Shown here piece after piece: positions 55,513 to 64,000 of a DNA stretch of 64,000 nucleotides. The translations under genes were made by a program, and so were the position numbers. Source of the stretch: Petaurus breviceps papuanus (taxonomy: Eukaryota > Chordata > Mammalia > Diprotodontia > Petauridae). Numbering within the stretch: the stretch's first letter is position 1; each line of letters opens with the position of its first letter. The notes beneath the pieces are model-generated. The model worked only from the letters and a program-made list of their open reading frames with translations, had not been told where the DNA came from and ran no database searches. The stretch spans positions 8,511,182-8,575,181 of the forward strand of contig JAMXIF010001210.1 of assembly GCA_028583685.1 (NCBI GenBank), given 5' to 3'.

Positions 55513-56377
55513 GAATGTTAAATAGATATATGGAGCAGGTATTGGGATTTAGCAAGATGCGAATGACAGTGTCTGAAGGATGATGATTCTAGTATGGTGA
55601 CAAATATATCACGGAAATGGCTGCAGACCATGGGGTCTACGGTATGTTTTCTCACTTGATTGAGGAAAGTTGAGGAATTATAAAACTAAATTAAAGGCAG
55701 TAACTGAAATCACCTCATATGATGTTGGGAAACAAGATAGAGAGGAAGAATGAGTTGGATTCAAAGATCACTGAGGACAGTAGGAATGTGTTCACAGGTG
55801 ACTGGGATAAGGAACAAGTATTATAATAGAATGACATGAATCTCAAAGAACAAATTGGGAGAGAAAATGTCTAGAAATGGAGGATGGAGCAAAGTATAAA
55901 CTGATCCCTGCTTTTGTCTCATGAGAGTGGGAAAAAATGTAGTTTTCACTTTGAGAGGGATTTAAGAGATACAGCATTATCCAAAAAACTAAATTTAAGT
56001 TAATACAAAGAAGGAAGACATGAAGGATAATTAATTAAAAAAAAGATTTGAAAAAACACACATAAAGTGTCTTATGGAATGAATGAAAGAAGGAGAAAAT
56101 ACCTGGGAAAGGTTAGGGTGGAACTGGGTGGGGATAAGAATATTAGAAGTAGTAGTAGCTCTAGATTTTGCCCACAAGAGGTAGTAATTTAAGCTAATAG
56201 GGATTAATGCAACAGAAAGGGGACAGAGTTAAGTACTGAGCAGGCAGAATAGTGAAATGCAGAGTTTGTATCTGTAAACAGTCCCAAGGTATCATTTAAA
56301 ACAGTGATGAGGTAGAGAATTGAGTGTTGCTCCAAACTTCTTCCCCATTTGTCTCAGTTGGCCTTACTCTTCATCTT
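55513..56377. other. spacer with faint ancient-repeat traces
   Basis: 'atgttgggaaacaagataga' and 'ttggattcaaagatcactga' (55720-55790) may belong to the ancient repeat family at 29015. No gene. Confidence 0.35.
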
Positions 56378-56600
56378 TATGGTAGCAACCATTTAATAAG
56401 AACTTACTATATGCCAGGCATTGTGCTAAGCTCTAAGGATATAAAAATAACTAAAAAAGAAAGACAGCCTCTACCCTCAAGAAGCTTACAATATAATGTG
56501 TCAATACTACATATAAAAAGAGAGCTAGACATCAAGTTTCAGGGGAGAATAGGGGGTAATCTTATAGGGAGGGTAGTGACAAAGTCCTTAGTCAGAAGCA
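56378..56600. mobile_element. ancient repeat fragment (same family as 29015)
   Basis: 'ttactatatgccaggcattg', 'tgctaagctctaaggatata' and 'taccctcaagaagcttacaa' are clear. It is the best preserved copy of this part in the window. Confidence 0.6.
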
Positions 56601-57120
56601 CAGTTTGTAAAAGAATGAAGCATAGCTAGCTTGAGTCCATATCCAAAATAGAGCATCTGAAAGGGTCCATCCTTAGGAGGAGAAGACTCGCATGGCAGAG
56701 ACTTATTGCAGGGTAAGAAGGTCCTGTGAGATTGTAGCAGCAAGCACCCTAGCATACCCAGGATGGTTGCTAGCACAGCTTCTCAGATCTGCTCCTCTAA
56801 AGGAAAGCAACTCAAAAATGGGTTAAAAATCTTACTTTAATCAATAAAACATATATCATTTACCTAGTTCAGAGGAAAAAGTCAGCACCCTAAACAACAG
56901 AGAATACAAATAGAAGTCACAAGAGAAAATAACACAATTCAGTAGACAGGGCTTCCAACTGTCTGACCATTATATCTATATGTAGTTAGTTACCACAGAA
57001 GAAAGCACCAACATCTAGGTTTTCAAAGCCAGGGGCCTCAAGGGCTGCCCAGAGTCTCATCTGGCCAGATCACACAGCTCTTCCGAAAGTGAGCCCCAAA
57101 GCAAAACCTCACATCAGGAT

Positions 57121-57121
57121 A

Positions 57122-57184
<63 letters not shown>
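57121..57184. repeat. (GATA)n microsatellite grown inside the LTR
   Basis: About sixteen GATA units. The other LTR has only 'atcatatagcc' at the matching place, so the tract expanded after integration. Confidence 0.9.
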
Positions 57185-57185
<1 letters not shown>

Positions 57186-58404
57186 CCTTCTCCTGGCTCA
57201 GAGAATGTCACAGCCCTCGACGCACTTCCCAATCACAAAGTAACAAGGTGTGGGCATTACTGAAAAAAAAGGCTCCTGTCAGAGGCTCCATGTGACCTTA
57301 TTCAGCCTATTAGAGGTTAGAGTATATTTTCAAATCAGGGAAGGTTCTCAGATTCACTTAAGCCTATCAAGGGGCAGGGAAGATCTTCAGATTCCCTTTA
57401 TTATTACATTGGGCCCCAAGATCCTTCATGCCCATTACATAGGCAATTTACATCTGAATTAGTATTAACATTTCTTAAGTACAACAGAATCCCCACAAAA
57501 TAGAGACATCACATTTACAAAATACATAACATAACAACTCATTACCAGAGTGGCCACAGGGCCTTAAACCCAAAGTACATAGCATTATAATCCCCTCAAT
57601 CCAAAACAAACACTTCCAAATAAAGTTCTCTTGGGGATGGGGGGGATCCTTACCCCCACACTGCCCTTGCAGGCTTCCTCCTGTACTTTCAGGTGCAGGC
57701 TCTAAAGAGCCAAGTCCCAGTCTTAACAATGCTCCAGCCCCTGCTTCCAAGTCCTGAGGGGTGACTGGGCAACAAAGCCAACAGGGTTGGGTCCTTCCGG
57801 GTCCATGGCACTTCACCCCATCCACCATAGACACAACTCCATACTCCCCCTGGGTCCCAAACTGTGGGATGCAAAAAGAAAACACATTCAGTGTTCCTGC
57901 CTTGCTACAGTCCTTATCTTGTCCTGTGGCTGAATTCCGAACACCTGGGTTCCTCCTCCTGGCAGCAGCTCCTGGCTTCTGCCCTAATCCCAATACAGGC
58001 AGCTCACCATTCCTGCTCTCAGCTCATCAAGTCAACATGAAGGCAGCTCTGCACTCCTGTTCCATGGTACCACAGAATCACAGCTACCACAACTGGGAAA
58101 CAAACAATTATCCCAGCCCCCATACTTTCCTTTTAGTCTACAGATCCTCTTCCTGATGCCATTTGTAGTGGCAAGCACCCTAGCATACCCAGGATGGCTG
58201 CTAGCACAGGTTCTTCGATCTGCTTTTCTAAAGGAAAGCAACTCAAAATTTGGTTAACAATCTTGCTTTAATCAATCAAACATATTATTTACCTAGTTCA
58301 TTGGAAAAGGTCAGCACCCTGAACAACAGAGAATATAAATAGAAGTTACAAGAGAAAATAACACAATTCAGCAGACAGGGCTTCTGGCTGTCTGACCATT
58401 ATTA

Positions 58405-58554
58405 TATTTTTTAAAGCAATTGGGGTTAAGTAACTTGCTCAAGGTTACACGGCCAGTTATTTTTGTGTGGGTGCCAAGTATGTGAAGCCAGAACTGATCC
58501 CAGGTCTTTCAACCAGGCCAGTGCTCTTACTCACTGCGCCACCTGGCTGCCCCA
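58405..58554 (-). mobile_element. WSINE1-like SINE nested in the LTR
   Basis: Reversed copy with 'gcaattggggttaagtaact', 'gttacacggccagttatttt' and head 'gccacctggctgcccc'. It lies inside the 5' LTR of the antisense element and is therefore younger than it. Confidence 0.8.
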
Positions 58555-58580
58555 AAGATAATGATACACTAACTCTAGAA

Positions 58581-58729
58581 GACTTTTTTTTTTCCCCTGG
58601 AGGGCAATTGGGGTTAAATGACTTGCCCAAGGTCACAAAGCTATTTTTTGTGTCTGAGGCTGGAACCGAACCCAGGTCTTCCTGATTCCAGGGGTGGTGC
58701 TCTATTTACTGCACCACCTAGCCACCCCT
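58581..58729 (-). mobile_element. tRNA-derived SINE nested in the LTR
   Basis: Reversed copy: T-run, 'gcaattggggttaaatgact', 'tcttcctgattccaggggtg', head 'ccacctagccacccc'. It is separated from the WSINE1 copy by about 26 bases. Confidence 0.8.
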
Positions 58730-59119
58730 GTCTGATTATTATTATATCCATAGTTAGTTACCAGAGAGAGAAGCACCAACATCTTGGTTTTCAAAGCTGG
58801 GGGGCTCAACGGCTGCCCAGAGTCTCATCTGGCCACATCACACAACTCTTCTCAAAGTGAGCCCCAAAGCAAAACCTCACATCATATAGCCTTCTCCTGG
58901 GTCAGAGAATGTCACAACCCTCTTGACCCACTGCCCAATCACAGTAACAAGGTGTGGACGTTCCTGAAAAACAAGCCTCCCGCCACAGACTCCACATGAC
59001 CACATTCACCCTATTAGGGGGCAGAGCATATTTTCAAATCAGGGAAGGTTCTCAGATTCATTTGAGCCTATCAAGGGGCCAAGGGGCAGGGAAGAACTTA
59101 GATTCCCATAATCATTACA

Positions 59120-59670
59120 GAGAGGAGGGAAGTTCCAGAGTTAAAGCTGAGTTATGGTGACAAAGTTCTTGGAGTCAGAAACTCAGAGCTGGGAAGGGAA
59201 TGAAGCATGACCATGGAGATCTATACTCAAAATGGAGGTTCTGATAGGAGCACACCAATGGAACAAGGAGGATAGCATGGCACAGAGATATTGCTAGACA
59301 TGAAGGCTAGGAGTTTTGCAAGATATTTCTATGGCCCTTTCTACTCTGCCAACTGCCCCTCTCCCCTAGTATTCAGGACAGCAGGATAACTATTGTTGCT
59401 GTTATTACTACTACTACTACTAAGTACTATTTATTATAACTTTGTTTTGCATGGTCCTTTGCATGTGTCATACTTATGCAACCAAATAGACATTAAAACT
59501 ATAATAAAAAGGCAGATCATTGAGGGACTCCAAGCACAAGCAATGGAAAGTGGAAAGAAGTAGCTTTATTTTTCTTACCTTAAAGATGCTCATGGTAGTT
59601 AATGAAATATACACACTTCACTTTGATTTTCCCATGTTGTTTTTGGGAAGCTGATTTTGATAGTTTCCGT
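59120..59670. other. spacer, ancient-repeat traces
   Basis: 'ggagtcagaaactcagagct' may be weak ancient repeat. A (TAC)n-like run at about 59400-59425. No gene. Confidence 0.4.
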
Positions 59671-59678
59671 GCTAGCTC

Positions 59679-59909
59679 ATTGTTGTTCAGTTGTTTCTGA
59701 CTCTTTTGGGGTTTTCTTGGCTAAGATACTAGAGTGTCATTTCCTTCTCCAGCTCATTTTACAGGTGAGGAAACTGAGGCAAACAGGGTAAAATGACTTG
59801 TCCAAGGTAAAACAGCTAGTAAGTGTCTGAGGCCAGATTTGAACAGAGGAAGATGAGTCTTCCTAACTTCAGACCCAGCACTTTGTCCACTGTGCTATAT
59901 AACTGTCCT
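59679..59909 (-). mobile_element. long marsupial SINE
   Basis: Reversed: 'ttgttgttcagttgtttctg', 'ttggggttttcttggctaag', 'ttacaggtgaggaaactgag', 'gtgtctgaggccagatttga', head 'gtgctatataactgtcc'. Confidence 0.8.
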
Positions 59910-60469
59910 TTTTAGCACATAATCTCATTTGAATATCTTAAATATTCTCAGATGAAGAATTTCTTAAAATCACAACTTGTGGATAGGATTGTCATTTGAC
60001 CAAAGTTCTGAGAGTTGGAGAGGGGGTGGGGTTATTCTGTCCCCTAGTGCCTCTTGAAGATGCAATCACAAAAAGGCTATAGTAGTGGCATTTAAGGAAT
60101 TTAGAGTCCTTCCAGAATCGATGGCTTTGTTATACATTTCAGGGAAATTACTATGAAGATGATATTTTACATTTGTAGAGCATTTTATACTTTCCAAATT
60201 ACTTTCATTATAAATAAGGGCACTCTTGTCTTTTCAATTTTATTTATCTGAATTACATACAGTGTTGATCTTTTATGGGAGATTGATTTTTTACTAGCTC
60301 CCCAGAAATGATTGGACAGAAATCATTAGAATTTTGGGTTATGATTGAAGTTGTTTTTCTCATTTCTTAACTGGATGATTATGAGAGGATGAAGGTTATC
60401 AGTTACAAAACAGGGTCTATCAGACTTAATGATTTTGAAGTTGTATAAAAATAATCTGTATTGGAATAG

Positions 60470-60700
60470 CAGATATCTGGACTAGGAAACTGCAAAATCG
60501 TAGTTTGATTCCTGCCTCAGACTAGATTGGTGACCCTGAGTGAGGAACTGACCTCTGAGCCTCAGTTTCTATGTCTATAAAATGGAAATAATATATCACT
60601 TCTCTTACATGCTTGCTGTGAAGATCAAATAACAAAGTGTTATGTGTGAATGCCTTTGCAAATCTTAAAGTACTATATAAACATCAGCAATTACTGTTGC
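60470..60700 (+). mobile_element. MIR/CORE-SINE
   Basis: Sense copy: 'attcctgcctcagactagat', 'tgacctctgagcctcagttt', 'tctataaaatggaaataata', 'gctgtgaagatcaaataaca'. Confidence 0.75.
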
Positions 60701-61685
60701 TGTTACTATTATTATTAATTGCAGAATGAGCCAATATGATGATGATTTCTGAAACAAATTCCTTTTTCAAAGACAACTTCATGGAAATTCACTTTTCTTG
60801 CTGAGCAGCAAAGAAAATGTTCAATGGGTGATACAGAAATGTTCACAGTGGATGATTTAATCCCTCTGAGCAAATGGTATTTTTTTTATGAAAATGAGAA
60901 TATTAATTAGTAATGTTAGTTCAGAGCTTATTGCTGGAGTCTTTCATAGTAATACTGCAATAGCCCCCAAGTCCCCAGGGACTTGGGGGCTCTTGCAGTC
61001 TGGTTGCTACATAGCTGTTGTGTATCAGGACCAGTATATGGGAGAAGAGTTAAGTGCAGAGAGTAAGAGACTGAGAGGGGAGGAGATGGGCTAGAGAGCA
61101 GGCAGCTAGCTGCTTCTAAATCTGTGATACCACTTGTGAGTGGTCACAGGACCATTCATTTTCCATTCTTTTCAGACAAAGTGGGAGCTCTAGAGTAAAC
61201 CTTCTCTATTCCTTTTGTTTTCAATTCCAATCTTGATTGGGAGCTCTTGGTAGCATAGATAGGAATATCACAGTGATCCCTTGTTAATGAGACGGAGTTT
61301 ACTGAAAAAAGCTGAGTTACAGAGAATATTAAAAGCAATTCAGCCTATTATCTCAGGGGCAAACATTGAGAATCCTGACAGGAAAGGGAAGTCCTGATAG
61401 ATATCTTAGAAAAATCTTTTTATTCTATAGCTAAGTCATCAGCAAATGAGACATCTCATACGTTGAATACAAATTATCTCCCTAAAAAAAATGGTAAATA
61501 TATAGACTTCCACTTTTAAATAAGAGTCTGGTTAATAATTCTTCCGGGAGTGTATAAAGAGCAAACTAATACCAAGTCTGAATTAGTGGAATTCAAATTA
61601 ATCACATGTTCTTCAATTATGTTTTAATGAAACATATTTTGCCACTTTAAAAGGAGGGCAATAGACAGTAATGAATAAAATGAAC
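60701..61685. other. quiet spacer containing a strong hairpin
   Basis: No named repeat or supported gene. The hairpin at 60955-60998 is listed separately. Confidence 0.45.
60955..60998. repeat. near-perfect inverted repeat (21-bp stem, 2-base loop)
   Basis: Left arm 60955-60975 (ctgcaa-t-agcccccaagtccc) pairs with right arm 60978-60998 (gggacttgggggct-c-ttgcag). The only mismatch is t/c at 60961/60992, and the loop is 'ca'. It is short for a pre-miRNA and has no T-run after it. Confidence 0.85.
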
Positions 61686-61689
61686 CATG

Positions 61690-61890
61690 TGACACAGTGG
61701 GAAGGAAATAGTACTCTATTTGGGGTCAGAGGACCTGTGTTCAGATCCTGACTCTGGCACATTACTGTGTAACCTTGGACAGATCATTTAACCATCTATT
61801 CACCTCAATTAACTAATCTGCAAAATGAGGTCATTAGACTAGATACCTTGTAAGATATCTCAAAGTTCTACAAGTATGATTCTATGGTCT
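61690..61890 (+). mobile_element. MIR/CORE-SINE
   Basis: Sense copy: 'tgtgacacagtgggaaggaa', 'gtcagaggacctgtgttcag', 'tgtgtaaccttggacagatc', 'taatctgcaaaatgaggtca'. Confidence 0.75.
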
Positions 61891-62094
61891 TTTTAAAAAA
61901 TACATATGAGACCATAAAAAAATGAAAATGCACATGAAATAGGTGGATGTCTTCTTCACAGATGAGAAAATTGATGCTCTAAAATGAATACTGAAATAGT
62001 TTAATGATTTTTATAAAATCACATTTATGTGGATACTTCCACATCTCGAGTGAGATAATATTTGTAAAACATTTAACACAGTGCCTGACATGGG

Positions 62095-62182
62095 TCACTG
62101 CATTTCTTCACTGAAGCTCAAACCCAAGTCACTATTGATATAGCCCCATGAAATTCCATGGTGGGAGCAGGCACTAAATAAA
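62095..62182. repeat. unnamed 88-bp repeat, copy 1
   Basis: Aligns without gaps to 63094-63181, exactly 999 bases away, at roughly 80% identity. The best part is 'catttcttcactgaagctca'. Confidence 0.75.
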
Positions 62183-63093
62183 TATTTCTTCCCTCCTCCC
62201 CATTTCATCCATTGATCACATTACATCTATTTCTACCTTTTTCCAAGTCTTCCTATGCTACACATAACACAGAGCCCACCCAATAATGGCAGGTGGGGGC
62301 AGGGAGACATTCTTATTTTTTTTTCCTTTCCTTTGACATGGTGGAGGATACTAGGTAAGGATGAGAAAAGAAGATCTCTAACTCCCTGGACATTTGGCCA
62401 AAAACATGCATGTGACATGGAATACATATGAGCTTCATAGGCATTTTTCCCCCTCATATAACATCTGCCTCAGGTTCTATAGCTACACAGTGGCTTTGTA
62501 ATAGACTACAATATGGTAGCACAGAGCTCCAATAGAGGACGAGAAATAGGACTGGAGAGAAGCTCCCACCTTTGTACTAGACTTCAATTCCTAGGCTTTT
62601 GGTGTTGCTAACAGTGTCCTTTATTCTCTCTAAGAATATAGCAGCAGTCTCAGAAATGACAGTGTTAATTAAGGACTTGATTTTCAAATACAGTTGCCAT
62701 TACCATTTATAGGGTCAGAATAAGTGTTTCTCTCCATTTGAATGTGAACTTTCTGATTGCTGTACTAAACCAAAAAAGAAAAAAAAATGAATGAAGCTTT
62801 CTTTAAAGAGATCACAAACTGTCTCTGGAAGGAGTAAATTGTTCATTGGAAATGCTTTATACTTTAACTAAATGCTTAAAATGCACTTGGATTTTGTTCC
62901 TTATGTCACCAAGTAGGTGGTTACTTTCTAGCTCCTTAGATATCTCTTTTCATATATATATATGGGACCTTTAAACTTTCCTCTTTCATGTCACCCTCTC
63001 CCCCATGCAAGTGTGTATGTTCCTTGCTGTCTCACTGTGAGCAATATTGTCATTCTCCTACACTACTTCTATTCTTTAAAGGGGGCTGCCAGG
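62183..63093. other. spacer
   Basis: No gene or named repeat. (TA)n at 62955-62964. Confidence 0.4.
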
Positions 63094-63181
63094 TCATTGC
63101 ATTTCTTCACTGAAGCTCAAACTCATGTCCCTGCTGATATAGTCCTATGTAATTCCATGATGGAAACTGGTAAGTTATAAA
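63094..63181. repeat. unnamed 88-bp repeat, copy 2
   Basis: Second copy of 62095-62182 in direct orientation. 'gctgatatagtcctatgtaa' corresponds to 'attgatatagccccatgaaa'. Confidence 0.75.
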
Positions 63182-63548
63182 AATCCCCATAAAACCCTAC
63201 TTAGTAACACCAAATGTTAGGTTAGAAAATTACATTTGCACACTTTCTAATTTAACAAGACCTGGGATTCCTTAGCAGTGTTGCAGCGAAGATCCATGGC
63301 TAGACTGGTCAACAGTACTATAATAGGACTTGCTTTGGTCTTCTAATATAGAGAAGCATGGAGTTGGGATTTTTTTTAAGCCTTCGTTGTTTCCATTGTA
63401 GAGGGAATTTTAGTCAGCTGTGCAATATGTATGCCCACACTCACATACTAATATACTGCGGATTACATGGTGACTGACCTCCTAGTAATTCAATGCAGCC
63501 TTCCCAAACTGTTCTCCCTGTTGGGGGAAAGCAAGGCCACTGAAAAGG

Positions 63549-63746
63549 ATGGTGAAGCATGACGGGCAGGCTGGCTGCTTGTTTCTTCCTTTGAGAGGGC
63601 TGAGGAGAGGAATTTACCTTCCAGCTCGGTTTGGTCTCATTACATGCGGGATCAGGTCTGTGCCGTTCCAGTCCTCTGAACAGAAGCCTCAACCCGGCTC
63701 CTCTGGAGAGCTGTCAGCCACCTCATCTCAGCTGACCTGCTTGACA
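63549..63746 (+). other. weak candidate host exon
   Basis: This stretch is less AT-rich than its surroundings and has several CG dinucleotides. An open frame from 63549 runs through it ('MVKHDGQAGCLFLPLRGLRR' at the start). At 63747-63752 the sequence GTGAGT follows 'ttgaca', a good splice-donor match. No protein family is recognised and no acceptor is obvious, so it could be a 5' non-coding or first exon, or nothing. Confidence 0.2.
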
Positions 63747-63817
63747 GTGAGTGCAGCTCGGACAGGAAGCCCACAACTCACTGCCTTTGCCTTGAGGTTT
63801 TGTCTTTCATATGGAAA

Positions 63818-63975
63818 AAAAAATGCACACACATACACACACGTATATACACACATGCAAACACATTTAGTTCCTAAGATTTATAAAATATGAGCGTATT
63901 CAATCATACATATATATAGAGAATATATATATATTACTAGAGATGTAGAGATATAAAAAGATATTGATAGATATG
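63818..63975. repeat. CA-rich then TA-rich simple sequence
   Basis: ACACAC-rich text to about 63865, then TATATA/GATA-rich text to near the end of the window. Confidence 0.8.
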
Positions 63976-64000
63976 TAAATATATGGATTCTGTGTTCTCA

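Larger units (their letters stand above)
56733..59119 (-). mobile_element. endogenous retrovirus-like element, antisense, two LTRs with short interior
   Basis: LTRs at 56733-57407 (3' LTR in its own sense) and about 58166-59119 (5' LTR, enlarged by two SINEs) both read TGTA...TTACA on the plus strand. Outer flanks gagat and gagag suggest a 5-base duplication. The interior (57408-58165) is only about 760 bases and shows no recognisable gag, pol or env, so the element is broken or belongs to a non-autonomous family. Divergence of the LTRs and nested SINEs place it as moderately old. The same LTR family is solo at 20266-20814. Confidence 0.75.

Noticed and set aside
57475-57993. Longest open frame in the window (172 codons, minus strand)
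   Set aside because: It lies in the short interior of the antisense retrovirus-like fossil and shows no recognisable retroviral domain. Best left as part of that fossil.
60888-61094. 68-codon frame over the hairpin
   Set aside because: No domain, and the frame passes through the palindrome without any codon-level logic.

Overview
The window looks like gene-poor nuclear DNA of a mammal, almost certainly a marsupial and probably an Australian one. The evidence is the repeat content. There are many tRNA-headed SINEs of marsupial type (head resembling GGCAGCTAGGTGGCRCAGTG). There are several copies of a second SINE (head resembling GGGGCGGCCAGG..AGCACAG, with the box CACCCAGAAACACCTGGCC) that I take to be the Australian-marsupial WSINE1 family. 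There are also MIR/CORE-SINEs, L2, CR1/L3, marsupial-type L1 tails, an RTE/BovB-like relic, hAT MITEs and several LTR fossils. These names come from memory of the families; no database was searched.

I found no intact host protein-coding gene, rRNA, functional tRNA gene or CRISPR array. Every open frame is short (172 codons at most), and nearly all lie in repeats, microsatellites or AT-rich spacer. The window is best read as intergenic or deep intronic DNA. The one weak candidate for a host exon is at 63549-63746.

Layout. 1-4.7 kb: an L1 3' relic and SINEs, then quiet AT-rich DNA. 4.7-7.35 kb: a nearly full-span non-autonomous, HAL1-like L1 (ORF1 only, broken) inside one target-site duplication, interrupted by a 100-base assembly gap. 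7.4-14.5 kb: SINEs, a hAT MITE, CR1 and MIR pieces. 14.5-15.7 kb: an antisense LTR fossil. 16-19.3 kb: CR1/L3, two SINEs stacked in sequence, and a large (GGAA)n tract with a 10-base gap. 20.3-20.8 kb: a sense solo LTR. 20.9-23.1 kb: L1 tail, L1 5' part with a 54-bp tandem repeat, RTE relic. 23-33 kb: spacer plus ancient repeats. 33-38 kb: quiet DNA with one candidate conserved element. 38-45 kb: a duplicated 270-bp segment, SINEs (one carrying a templated-looking insert), and an L1 3' end. 45.4-47 kb: the longest quiet block, with a second candidate conserved element. 49-50 kb: L2 and an antisense LTR with an inverted terminal piece. 51.5-54.4 kb: L2 split by a SINE, then an antisense L1. 56.7-59.1 kb: an antisense LTR element with both LTRs, a short interior and two nested SINEs. 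59-64 kb: SINEs, MIRs, a near-perfect hairpin, an 88-bp repeat pair and a terminal microsatellite zone.

There is no gene cooperation to describe. The biology visible here is the layering of transposons: which element landed in which, and the target-site duplications that prove it. I did not find a new molecular system. The most unusual items are the tandem-tailed HAL1-like insertion, the SINE with a 32-bp piece copied from a nearby CR1/L3, the unnamed 270-bp repeat pair, the inverted tip of the LTR at 49.6-50.1 kb and the hairpin at 60.96 kb.
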